8,918 nucleotides of DNA from Spirochaetaceae bacterium (GTDB taxonomy: Bacteria > Spirochaetota > Spirochaetia > DSM-27196 > SLST01): the NCBI GenBank assembly GCA_007129695.1, contig SKVA01000460.1, positions 1 through 8,918 on the forward strand, in the 5' to 3' direction. The notes beneath the pieces were generated by a model, which had not been told where the DNA came from, made no database searches, and worked only from the letters and a program-made list of their open reading frames with translations. The translations under genes and the position numbers were made by a program. Below, piece by piece: positions 1 to 7,500 of the stretch. Numbering within the stretch: the first letter of the stretch is position 1; each line of letters opens with the position of its first letter.

Positions 1-156
1 CACAAAGGCCACTTCATCCTGTGCGGGCTCCAGCCGCAACCGGAGCGCGCGCTTCGCAAATCCGGCCTTTACGACCGGATAGGCGAAGAGAACGTCACAT
101 CGACGCTCGACGACGCTATCGCTCGCGCGACGCGGCTCACCGGCCGGAACGGTTAG
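1..156 (+). CDS. SulP-family anion transporter, C-terminal STAS domain end (partial)
   Basis: The window opens inside this gene. Frame 1 reads 51 codons to a TAG stop at 154-156. The residues include FILCGLQPQPERALRKSGL followed by YDRIGEENV, then a helix ending LDDAIARATRLTG. This matches the last strand and helix of the STAS domain that closes SulP (SLC26-type) sulfate/anion permeases, where a 'CGL.P....L..SGL.D.IGEEN....L..A' pattern is usual. The membrane part of the transporter would lie upstream, outside the window, so the substrate cannot be told; sulfate, bicarbonate and other anions are all transported by the family. A stand-alone STAS protein or anti-sigma antagonist is less likely, because the GLYDRIGEEN motif is typical of transporter STAS domains. 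Its last 20 bases overlap the end of the convergent TspO-like gene, leaving no room for a separate terminator. Confidence 0.72.
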   Translation, partial: HKGHFILCGLQPQPERALRKSGLYDRIGEENVTSTLDDAIARATRLTGRNG

Positions 157-940
157 CGCGCAGCGCGACAACGATGCCGGTGAACACGACGACAACCGCC
201 GCGACGATCGCAACCGTCAGCACCGCAGGGCCTTCCGGGGTTCCGACCGCGCTGCGCTTGAGCGCTATGCCGATGAAGGCCCAGACGGCTACCGCGGCAA
301 ACGCATAGTCACGGTGACGGATCAGCATCGCGACGTTCACCGCAAGCCCGGCACCGATCACGACGATCGTCCACACCACCTCCGGCACGCCGAACCCACC
401 CCACCCGACCGAAACCAGGAACGCGGTGATGTTCGCGATCGTCGCGATCGTGATCCATCCGAAGTAGACCGAAATCGGGACCCGAGCGAACCACCTCCGC
501 GGGTTGCCGGAGACCGCGCGATCGACGCGCAGGAACATCACGATCAGCGTTGATAGAAGCGCAAACATGATCAGCACCGACACACCGACGAGCTGGTAGT
601 GCCACGCGAAGATCCAGGCTGCGTTGAGGACCATGTTCACCATGAACCACGGCCCAACCACCGACGCTGCGTAGGGATCCTGGGCACCGGTCGCCGCACC
701 CGACGCCAACGCGACGCGAATCTGGATCACCAGGTAGACGGCCAGGAGCAGCCAGATCACCCCCCAAATCGAAAAAGTGAGTCCGATCGGAACGAACAGG
801 TTCGGTAGCGCGTCGGAAAGATCTCCGGTCGTCAGATCATTGAGCGGGAGCGTCGTCGCCAGGATGTTCACGACGAGCATACCGACGAACGCAATCGCAT
901 TGGCCGCGCTGAGTCCCAGGTTACGGTGTGGAGTTTTCAT
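137..940 (-). CDS. TspO/MBR-related tryptophan-rich membrane protein, 8 predicted helices
   Basis: The 267-residue product is a polytopic inner-membrane protein. Hydrophobic segments lie at about 12-33, 51-74, 94-114, 117-137, 156-177, 189-206, 212-228 and 238-260. It has ten tryptophans (59, 63, 98, 109, 113, 150, 162, 180, 190, 220). The stretches LPNLFVPIGLTFSIWGVIW (45-63), LNAAWIFAWHYQL (105-117) and YFGWITIATIAN (159-170) are hallmarks of the longer TspO/MBR-related family, which databases often call tryptophan-rich sensory protein and sometimes mislabel lantibiotic permease. Classical TspO has five helices, about 160 residues, and binds tetrapyrroles and sterols; ligand binding in this longer branch is unproven. 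I chose the ATG at 938-940 because similarity begins there and the promoter -10 lies just upstream. An upstream in-frame ATG at 1078 would place coding sequence across both promoters and overlap the DUF362 start. There is no Shine-Dalgarno sequence, which fits a leaderless mRNA. The gene is divergent from DUF362 and convergent with SulP. Confidence 0.82.
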   Translation of the reverse strand: MKTPHRNLGLSAANAIAFVGMLVVNILATTLPLNDLTTGDLSDALPNLFVPIGLTFSIWGVIWLLLAVYLVIQIRVALASGAATGAQDPYAASVVGPWFMVNMVLNAAWIFAWHYQLVGVSVLIMFALLSTLIVMFLRVDRAVSGNPRRWFARVPISVYFGWITIATIANITAFLVSVGWGGFGVPEVVWTIVVIGAGLAVNVAMLIRHRDYAFAAVAVWAFIGIALKRSAVGTPEGPAVLTVAIVAAVVVVFTGIVVALRANRSGR

Positions 941-946
941 GCGCGT

Positions 947-975
947 AGTGTAGGACAGCCGACCCCGGGTCGCAA
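947..975 (-). promoter_or_regulatory. Promoter of the TspO-like gene, leaderless geometry
   Basis: On the minus strand, a -35 TTGCGA (975-970) is separated by exactly 17 bp from a -10 TACACT (952-947). Six bases lie between the -10 and the A of the start codon at 940, so transcription would begin at or within a base or two of the ATG. That geometry, with no Shine-Dalgarno sequence, is typical of leaderless genes. The boxes are read by eye; the start site is inferred. Confidence 0.6.
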
Positions 976-994
976 GCACTCTTGCGCGACCCGG
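965..994. promoter_or_regulatory. Inverted repeat over the TspO-like -35 box (candidate operator)
   Basis: CGCAAG (971-976) and CTTGCG (981-986) face each other across the 4-base spacer CACT. The repeat continues outward as CCGGGT (965-970) and ACCCGG (989-994), with two extra bases (987-988) in the right arm. In all, 12 bp are complementary. The left arm contains the -35 hexamer of the TspO-like promoter, so a bound protein would block RNA polymerase. The sequence lies upstream of the predicted start and is not transcribed into the TspO-like mRNA, which favours a DNA operator over an RNA hairpin. The regulator is unknown. Confidence 0.5.
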
Positions 995-1013
995 CGACGA
1001 TTCTGGATCGAAT

Positions 1014-1033
1014 CGGCAAGCGATCGCTTGCCG
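1014..1033. promoter_or_regulatory. Perfect 20-bp palindrome over the DUF362 -35 box (candidate operator)
   Basis: CGGCAAG (1014-1020), the self-complementary centre CGATCG (1021-1026) and CTTGCCG (1027-1033) form a perfect 20-bp palindrome; symmetry fails at 1013/1034. Its right arm contains the -35 TTGCCG (1028-1033) of the DUF362-MATE promoter. The core GCAAG/CTTGC is the same as in the inverted repeat over the opposite promoter. A further GCAAG sits at 1033-1037, making CTTGC-C-GCAAG at 1027-1037 as well. This is what a site for a homodimeric repressor would look like, but the cognate protein is not in the window. Confidence 0.55.
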
Positions 1034-1056
1034 CAAGCCCGCCGCGAGCGTACACT
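1028..1056 (+). promoter_or_regulatory. Promoter of the DUF362-MATE operon
   Basis: A -35 TTGCCG (1028-1033), a 17-bp spacer and a -10 TACACT (1051-1056) give a predicted start near 1063 and a leader of about 14 bases before the ATG at 1077. The -10 is identical to that of the divergent TspO-like promoter. A short GGGA (1065-1068) could act as a weak ribosome binding site. Confidence 0.6.
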
Positions 1057-1076
1057 GACCGACCGGGACGGATGAC

Positions 1077-2327
1077 ATGAGTGAGGACTACCGCGTACGC
1101 GCCGTACGATGCGATTACACTGCAGACGATGAGGCGGTCTATCAGGCCCTCAAGCGCGCGACCGACCCTCTGGACCAGTCGTGGGACAGGATCGCGAATG
1201 CGAGAAGGATCGGGATCAAGTTCAATCAGGACTGGGATCCCGGTCGTGTCGTGATGCGCCACTGCCAGCGCCAGCAACTCGTCAGCGATTCGGTCGTGCG
1301 CGCGACGCTGCGACTCATCCGCGAACGGAGCGCCGCGGAGCTCTTCGTCGTCGACGTCGGCGTGGAGGGGCACGGCTCGGTCCACTCGCGACGCGACTGC
1401 ACGACGATCATGCCGGTGCTCGACGAGTTCGGCGTGCCGTACGTCGACGGCGTGAAGGATCCGGTCGCGTGGACCCCGGTACCCGGCGGCGGGCTCATGT
1501 TCGACCGCTACCCGCTGCCTGCGGCGTCGATGGACGCCGACGCGTTCGTGTCGGTCCAGAAGGCGAAGAACCATCGTTTCATGGGCGTCACGCTGTCGCT
1601 GAAGAATCTGTTCGGGCTGGTTTCGATCCCTCCGCACGGGCGTCCGCGCGCGTACTACCATCACCTGGTCCGCCTCCCGTACGTGCTCGCCGACCTTGGC
1701 CGCATCTACGATCCGGCGCTGAACATCCTGGACGCGCTCGTCTGCCAGGCCGGCGAAGAATGGGGCCCGGGCGACCATCCGCGCGACTGCGGTACGCTCA
1801 TTGCCGGCGACCACACGATCGCAACCGACGCGTGCGCGACGCGGCTGATGGGGCACGACCCGATGGGCGACTGGACCGTCCCACCGTTCCACCGCGACCG
1901 AAACGCGCTCACCGTCGCCGCGGAAGGCGGGTTTGGGACGAACGACGAAGACCGGATCGACTTCGCGTCGGAAGTCGACGCGCCGCTCGGTGAGTTCTTC
2001 GCGCTGGAGTCGGACCCGCCCGCAGTGGTGCGCAGCTGGATACGCACCGCGTGCGAGCAGGCGCTCTTCTACGCCGAGCACCGCGACCGGTTCATCGCGA
2101 GCCACGCGGGCCACTATATCCTCCTCCAGATGGGCGAAGTACGCTTGGCCGACCCGACCGGCGAACTGAACGCGAGCAGGCGCGAACTCTCGGGCGACCA
2201 TCCCGAGCAGGCGCTGTGGCTCAAGTACGTCGACCCCGATGAGGCCGAAGGCGAACGGTTCGACGTGTACGCCGACACGCTCGCGCGCTTCTCCGCGGAA
2301 CTCGCGCCCGACGGACCGACCGGTTGA
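1077..2327 (+). CDS. DUF362 domain protein with extra C-terminal domain
   Basis: The 416-residue soluble protein has no signal peptide or membrane segment. The DUF362 core is recognised by an N-terminal GIKFNQDWD (46-54), the central KAKNHRFMGVTLSLKNLFG (162-180), and a GDHTIATDACATRLMGHDP stretch (244-262) near the end of the core. Many DUF362 members carry a ferredoxin-like 4Fe-4S domain; here there is no CxxCxxC cluster, so an iron-sulfur role through such a domain is not supported. Residues from about 320 form an extra tail with AEHRDRFIASHAGHYILLQ, which looks like the short DUF5678-type pattern; that is a guess from memory. The biochemical function of DUF362 is not established. I chose the ATG at 1077: the earlier ATG at 1072 runs straight into TGA. 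The gene ends within or next to the MATE start, indicating an operon. Confidence 0.82.
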   Translation: MSEDYRVRAVRCDYTADDEAVYQALKRATDPLDQSWDRIANARRIGIKFNQDWDPGRVVMRHCQRQQLVSDSVVRATLRLIRERSAAELFVVDVGVEGHGSVHSRRDCTTIMPVLDEFGVPYVDGVKDPVAWTPVPGGGLMFDRYPLPAASMDADAFVSVQKAKNHRFMGVTLSLKNLFGLVSIPPHGRPRAYYHHLVRLPYVLADLGRIYDPALNILDALVCQAGEEWGPGDHPRDCGTLIAGDHTIATDACATRLMGHDPMGDWTVPPFHRDRNALTVAAEGGFGTNDEDRIDFASEVDAPLGEFFALESDPPAVVRSWIRTACEQALFYAEHRDRFIASHAGHYILLQMGEVRLADPTGELNASRRELSGDHPEQALWLKYVDPDEAEGERFDVYADTLARFSAELAPDGPTG

Positions 2328-2344
2328 ACGACCACCGCGGGTCG

Positions 2345-3715
2345 ATGCCCGACGTCACCGACGGAAGCGTCGGCCGGCACCTTGTGCGGCTCACGATCCC
2401 GACGATCTGGGGCATGTTCGCGATCACGATCTTCAACCTCACCGACACCTTCTTCGTTTCGCGGTTGGGGACCGAGGCGCTCGCGGCCATGGGATTCACG
2501 TTTCCGGTCGTGATGGTGATCGGGTCGGTGACGATGGGGATGGCGATGGGAGCCGGATCGGTGCTCGCGCGCGCGATGGGACGCGGCGACCACCACCTGA
2601 TGAACCGGATCGCGACCGACGGGATCCTGCTGTCGATTCTGACCGTGGTCGTTGTATCGACGGTCGGGATTCTCACGATGGATCCGGTGTTCCGCGTGCT
2701 CGGCGCGACCGATGAGACGCTGCCTCTGGTCAAGCAGTACATGGGTATCTGGTACGTGGGGGTCATCGCGTTCATCATGCCGCCGGTCGGTGACTCGGCG
2801 ATGCGCGCGATGGGAGACATGAAGCGCCCGCTCATCGTGATGCTCGTCTGCGCGGTGTTCAACATCATTCTGGACCCGATCCTGATCTTCGGGCTCTTCG
2901 GGTTTCCGGCGATGGGGATTGCGGGAGCTGCTTTGGCAACGATCATCTCGCGCGCGGCGGGGATGGTAACGACGCTGGCGTTCATCCACTTCCACTACCG
3001 GTTGATCGACTTCAAGTACAACGGCCTGGGCGAGCTGTTCGCGTCGTGGAAGCGCATCCTGCACGTCGGGGTGCCGGCCGCGGTTGTCCGGCTGTTTCCG
3101 CAGCTGCTGCGCGCGGTGCTCACGAGCCTTGCCGCGGCGGTCGGCGGCGTGAGCGCGGTGGCCGCGATCGCGGCCGGCAGCCGGATCGAAAGCTTCGCGA
3201 CGATTATCAGCATGGCTGTTGGAACGGCGCTCATCCCGGTGATCGGGCAGAACTGGGGCGCGGGTCGGCTCGACCGCGTCGACCGCGCTCGGGTTCTGCT
3301 CAACCGTGCGGCGATCGGGTACGGGCTTCTGATCACCGCGATCGCAATCCCGGCCGCAGGCGCACTCGCGCGCATCTTCACGACCGACGCCGACGTCGTC
3401 CTGCATACGCGATGGTACCTCTGGATCGTACTCCCCGGGACGATCGGCCTCAACCTCTACAATTGGACGAGCGAACAGCTGAACGCCGCGGGCAAACCGC
3501 GGTGGGTCGTCATCATCAACGTCGTCGGCACCGCGGCGATCCTGATCCCGCTCACCGTGGTCGGCTCGCGCGTCGGGGGCTTCGTCGGGATGCTCGTCGG
3601 CCTCTGTTCTGGGCAGTGGATCCTGGGGTACGCCGCAACGCGCGTCGGAAAGCGCGAGCTCGGTCCGGTCGCCGGAGTCCCCGCCGTGGACGCGGTTCCG
3701 CCCGCGGCGGTGTGA
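2345..3715 (+). CDS. MATE-family multidrug/metabolite efflux transporter
   Basis: The 456-residue inner-membrane protein has about twelve hydrophobic segments in two homologous halves. MATE proteins export drugs, cations or metabolites in exchange for Na+ or H+. Family marks are TIPTIWG (17-23), NLTDTFFVSRLG (31-42) with the conserved Asp34 of helix 1, MRAMGDMKRP (153-162), NIILDPILIFG (173-183), GIAGAALATIIS (191-202) in the N-half, and PVIGQNWGAG (298-307) plus the AAGKPRW loop in the C-half. The substrate cannot be read from the sequence. The ATG at 2345 fits the family's usual short leader before 'GS.GRHLVRL', and lies 17 bases after the DUF362 stop. An in-frame TTG at 2324 overlaps the DUF362 stop as TTGA and would add seven residues. 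Neither start has a good Shine-Dalgarno sequence, so translational coupling to DUF362 is likely. No separate promoter was evident. The end is a TGA at 3713-3715. Confidence 0.9.
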   Translation: MPDVTDGSVGRHLVRLTIPTIWGMFAITIFNLTDTFFVSRLGTEALAAMGFTFPVVMVIGSVTMGMAMGAGSVLARAMGRGDHHLMNRIATDGILLSILTVVVVSTVGILTMDPVFRVLGATDETLPLVKQYMGIWYVGVIAFIMPPVGDSAMRAMGDMKRPLIVMLVCAVFNIILDPILIFGLFGFPAMGIAGAALATIISRAAGMVTTLAFIHFHYRLIDFKYNGLGELFASWKRILHVGVPAAVVRLFPQLLRAVLTSLAAAVGGVSAVAAIAAGSRIESFATIISMAVGTALIPVIGQNWGAGRLDRVDRARVLLNRAAIGYGLLITAIAIPAAGALARIFTTDADVVLHTRWYLWIVLPGTIGLNLYNWTSEQLNAAGKPRWVVIINVVGTAAILIPLTVVGSRVGGFVGMLVGLCSGQWILGYAATRVGKRELGPVAGVPAVDAVPPAAV

Positions 3716-3748
3716 GGGCGAAGACCCGGATCTGCAGAGGTCGGGATC

Positions 3749-3777
3749 TTGGCGAATCCGTGTCGGCGTGGCATACT
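3749..3777 (+). promoter_or_regulatory. Promoter of the RraA-family gene
   Basis: A -35 TTGGCG (3749-3754), a 17-bp spacer and a -10 CATACT (3772-3777) lie in the 93-bp gap after the MATE gene, with a predicted start near 3784. Unlike the leaderless promoters in this window, it leaves about 25 bases of leader containing the Shine-Dalgarno AAAGGA (3795-3800). The -10 is embedded in GGCA-TAC-TGCC (3770-3780), a short inverted repeat that may be chance. The rest of the gap holds only a weak, bulged hairpin at 3721-3750. Confidence 0.5.
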
Positions 3778-3808
3778 GCCGGCAATCAGCACCGAAAGGA
3801 GCGTCTCG

Positions 3809-4537
3809 ATGGCCATCTCTCCGCGAACGATCGAGCTGTTTCAGATCCTGCGCTGCGCCGACGTCTGCGACGCGCTCGACTCGATGGGGTTTCAGAACCG
3901 CTATGAAATGGCGCTCGGAATGCGCCCGTTGTTTCCGGGCATCCGCTTCGCGGGCATCGCGCGAACGCAGGAGTTCGAGCAGTTCGACCATCCGATGCCG
4001 GCGATGTCGTACGACGAGTTCGACGCGCGGCAGTACAGGGACATCGAGGAGGGTGGGTACAGCGCGTACACGCGTCCGGGGGTAGAGCCGTACAAGCCGC
4101 AGGCCGGCGACGTTGTCGTGATCGCGGCGCACGGTACGCGCGCGGGAATTCTAGGGTCTGCGAACACGCTCGACTATATGAGCCAGGGCGTCGTCGGACT
4201 CGTGATCGACGGCACGTGCCGAGACAGCGGCGAGTGCATCATGCAGCGCTCACCGGTGTTTGCGACGGTGCGGTCGTACACGCACCCGATGGGACGGATC
4301 CGCATCAAGAGTACCGGGGCGCCGATCGTCTGCGCCGGTGTAAACGTTTCCCCTGGCGACATGATCATCGCCGATGACGACGGCGTGATCTGCGTCCCGC
4401 AGCCGATCGCCGACGAAGTCGCGCGGCGCGCGTACCGGATCCAGCAGAAGGACCGCGTCGATCGCAGGCGCTTCTACGAGCGGCTCGGCCGCGCGTACGA
4501 CGAAACGGTGGAGCTGCTGCCCGACCTGGGCGACTGA
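3809..4537 (+). CDS. RraA-family protein (HMG/CHA aldolase-like fold)
   Basis: The 242-residue soluble protein belongs to the RraA-like family, formerly labelled dimethylmenaquinone methyltransferase. Members include 4-hydroxy-4-methyl-2-oxoglutarate/4-carboxy-4-hydroxy-2-oxoadipate aldolases and the RNase E inhibitor RraA. The family signature is clear: AGDVVVIAAHGTRAGILG (99-116), then GVVGLVIDGTCRDSGE (127-142) and GDMIIADDDGVICVP (183-197). Arg138 and Asp139 in the DGTCRD motif correspond to the conserved pair that binds substrate and metal in the class II aldolases, so an enzymatic role is likelier than RNase regulation. The substrate is unknown. RraA itself is about 160 residues; this protein has a longer stretch at about 52-97 and a helical tail after 200, as in the 220-250-residue branch. 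The ATG at 3809 has AAAGGA eight bases upstream; the in-frame TTG at 3749 lies inside the promoter and was rejected. The gene stops three bases before the convergent kinase gene. Confidence 0.85.
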   Translation: MAISPRTIELFQILRCADVCDALDSMGFQNRYEMALGMRPLFPGIRFAGIARTQEFEQFDHPMPAMSYDEFDARQYRDIEEGGYSAYTRPGVEPYKPQAGDVVVIAAHGTRAGILGSANTLDYMSQGVVGLVIDGTCRDSGECIMQRSPVFATVRSYTHPMGRIRIKSTGAPIVCAGVNVSPGDMIIADDDGVICVPQPIADEVARRAYRIQQKDRVDRRRFYERLGRAYDETVELLPDLGD

Positions 4538-4570
4538 GCGCTACGCGTCGAATTCGACGATCGCGAGCGC
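4538..4570. terminator. Possible bidirectional hairpin between convergent genes
   Basis: CGTCG-AATT-CGACG (4546-4559) is a perfect 14-bp palindrome, and GCGCT (4538-4542) can pair with AGCGC (4566-4570) outside it with small bulges. The structure spans the 3-base gap between the RraA-family stop and the kinase stop and lies mostly in the last kinase codons. There is no run of T on either side, so it is not a classical intrinsic terminator. It is the only candidate here for ending both transcripts. Confidence 0.3.
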
Positions 4571-7500
4571 GCCGTGGTCGGACTCCAGGCGCAACGTCCC
4601 GCCGAGCTGTTCGGTGAGCGCGCCCACCATCGTCAGCCCGAAGCTCGATGTGGCAGCGTCGGTCGACGGGTCGTGCACCGACGATTCGGCAGAGAGCGCT
4701 TCGGGAAAGCCCGGTCCGTTGTCGCGCACGATCAGGCGCACCCGATCCGCGTCACGCCGGACGGACACCGACAGTTCGGGTGCGCTCGAACCAACGAACG
4801 CATACTTCATCGCATTCGTGACGAGCTCGTTCACGATCAGGCCGTACGTCGACAGCCTGCGGGCATCGAGCGTGAACTCTTCGGCGCTGACCGCGGGGTG
4901 CAGATTCGCGCCCGCCGGGAACAGACGCACGACCTTTTCGACGAGCTGCTCGGTGTAGCGTGCGACCGACGCGTGTCGATGGTCGTCGGTCCGGTAGAGC
5001 TGATCGTAGAGCACCTCCATGCTCTTGAACCGACCGACCGCGTCGTTGAGCGCGGCAGACGCATCGGCGTTGTCGATCGCCGCGGCCTGCAGCGTCAGCA
5101 GCCCCACCATCGTGTTCATGTTGTTCTTGATCCGGTGCTGCACTTCCTTCAGAAGCGTTTCGCGCTCGCGCGCGAGCTCAGCGACGCGCTCCTGTGCGGC
5201 ATAGCGTTGGCTCACGTCGAAGTCCAGGCAGAAGACCTCGGGGTCTCGCCCGGGCAGACGCACCACCGCGTGGCTGGTCATCACGCGGACCAGTGATCCG
5301 TCCTTGCGTCTGATCCAGTCTTCGGTCGGCGGGATCGCGTCGACGGTGTCTGCCATCGTGCGGATACGGCCGCGGACCGTTTCGCGCATCTCTTCGGGAA
5401 TCAGCAGGTCGACGACATTCGCACCGATCACCTCATCCACGGCGTAGCCGTAGAGCTCCGCCGACGCGGCGTTCCAGTAGTGCACTATCCCGTCGCGGCT
5501 GAAAGCCTGGACCGGAACCGACTCGATGCGATCCAGGAGCGAACGGAAACGCTCCTCGCGTTCGCGAAGGACCCGCTCGGCCTCCTTGCGATCGGTGATG
5601 TCCTGGTGGGTACCCATCATCAGAAGCGGCTTGCCGTCGGCCGTCCACGTCACAACCTGGCCGCGGTCTTGCACCCACACCCATCGTCCGTCACGGTGGC
5701 GCATCCGGATCTCGACTTCGTAGAAGTCGGCGCTCCCGACGAAGTGCTCTTCGAGGCGACGGGTGCTTTCGGCCAGATCGTCTGGATGCGCGAACCGTTC
5801 CCACGTCGCAATCGATACGGGAGCGATCTCGTCGAGCGAGTACCCGACGATGCCCGCCCAGCGCTCGTTGAACACGGTCTGGCCGCTCTGGACGTTCCAC
5901 TCCCACGTGCCGACGTTCGTGCCGTCGATGATGCCGCGCAGCCGCGTTCGCTCGGACTGGAGCGAAGCCTCGGTGTCGCGCCGTTCGTGAATCGCGACGA
6001 TGAGCGCCGCGAGCACCTTCAGGAGATCGATCAGCGCGTCGGGGAAGACCCGCTCGGTCCTGACGGCGTCGAACCCGACCATCCCGACGCTCTGCCCATC
6101 ACGGAGTAAGGGCAGCAGGAGCACGGACTGGACGTTCTGAGGTTCGAGAATCTGACGCACCGGATCATCGTCGGGAAGCGCGGCTACCCTCGCGACGACG
6201 AACGCGTCGCCTCTGCGATGCGCGTGGACGATCGTCGGAATCGATTCGAGAGGAATGGCCTGCAGGTTGTCGATCTCCGGCCTGATCCCGTCCGCGCACC
6301 ATTCGTACGTGTTTTTCGTGACGCCTTGCTCGTAGTCGTGCGCAAACACGTACGTGCGATCGACGCCGGTGAACTCACCCACCTCTCGAAGCATACCCAG
6401 GATCGCACCATCGGCGTCGCCGGGCGAGCCACTCACCAGCCTCACCGCGAGCGATATCAGAAGCCGCTGCAGCGAGTTGAACCGCGCTTCTTCGGTGGCT
6501 GCACGGTCGCGTTCGGTGACATCGTGCGCGATCGCGCCGATCGACGAAAGCTCGCCGTCGTCGGCGAACAGCGGGAAGAGCGTGGTGACGAAGTGCCGTT
6601 CTCCGTCAGGGCCGCCGATCGTGTCGTCGATCTGGACCGCTGCGTGGTTCTCTCTGACACGCGCAACTCGGCCGGCAAACGTGTCGGCCAACTCCCGTGG
6701 AAGAACGTCACCAAACGGTCTACCGAACAGATCTCCAGGTTTCAGCCCGACGGCCGCGGCGAGCGCCGTGTTGACCCACCGGTATAGCCCATCGGGACCG
6801 ATCTCGCTCATCAGAAGCGGGCTGTTCGCGAGGAACGCGCGCTCGCGTCGTTCGCTGTCACGCAACGCGTCGAGCGCCTGCCTGCGGTCGGTCACGTCGC
6901 GCGCGGCCGCGTACACCGTGGAGCCGAGCGGCTTCGACCGCCACTCGATCCATCGGTACGATCCGTCGGCGCATCGGTAGCGGCTCTCGAACCCTTCGAT
7001 GATCTGCTGGTCGCGAAGACGCGCAAACGCGGTGGTCGTCGCGTCACGATCGTCGGGGTGCACGAAGTCCATGAAGCGCTGACCGAGGAGGTCGGACACC
7101 GGATGTCCGAGCGTTCGCTCCCATTCGGGGTTCAGCCTGAGGAGTCTACCATCGGTGCTCGCGATGCAGAGCATGTCGAGGCTCGCGTCGAAGTAGCGGT
7201 CGAGTTCGTCGCTCTTCTCCCGAAACTGCTCGCTCGCGTGCTCTTCGCGCGCGAGCGCGTCTTTGAGGAGTCTCTTCTGCCGCAGGAGCTCGGCCTGCGC
7301 CGCGTGGAGCCGGAACGCCATCCGGATCGACGCCAGGAGCACGGTGTTCCCGGTGTTCTTGACGATATAGCCGTACGACGTGATGCCTTCGGTCCGGTCG
7401 ACGATCTCCGGCTCGGTATGCGACGACAGGAAGGCGAGCGGAACGTCGCGCATCGAGAGGATCTGTTCGGCCGCGGTCGGCCCGTCGATTCCGGGCCCCA

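Noticed and set aside
941..1078. 46-residue N-terminal extension of the TspO-like protein
   Set aside because: The extension covers both promoters and the operator repeats, overlaps the DUF362 start, and has no membrane-protein similarity. The ATG at 940 fits family and promoter.
921..2201. 426-codon open frame on the minus strand opposite DUF362
   Set aside because: Arg/Val-rich composition, no recognisable domain, and it would run across the divergent promoters. DUF362 on the plus strand explains the region.
3721..3750. Hairpin AAGACCCG / CGGGATCTT as a terminator of the MATE operon
   Set aside because: It has one bulge, a 13-base loop and no T-run, and its right arm merges with the RraA promoter -35. 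Too weak to call.
3770..3784. GGCA-TAC-TGCC-GGCA around the RraA-family -10 as an operator
   Set aside because: The arms are only four bases, expected often by chance in GC-rich DNA.
2114..4132. 672-codon open frame on the minus strand under the MATE and RraA-family genes
   Set aside because: Its product is an Arg/Asp/His-rich low-complexity string without any domain, and it lies opposite two clear protein families. GC-rich genes commonly leave such open antisense frames.
4574..5296. 240-codon plus-strand open frame opposite the kinase, and similar ones at 5480-6109 and 7058-7876
   Set aside because: All lie opposite intact kinase domains with conserved motifs; their products match no family I know.
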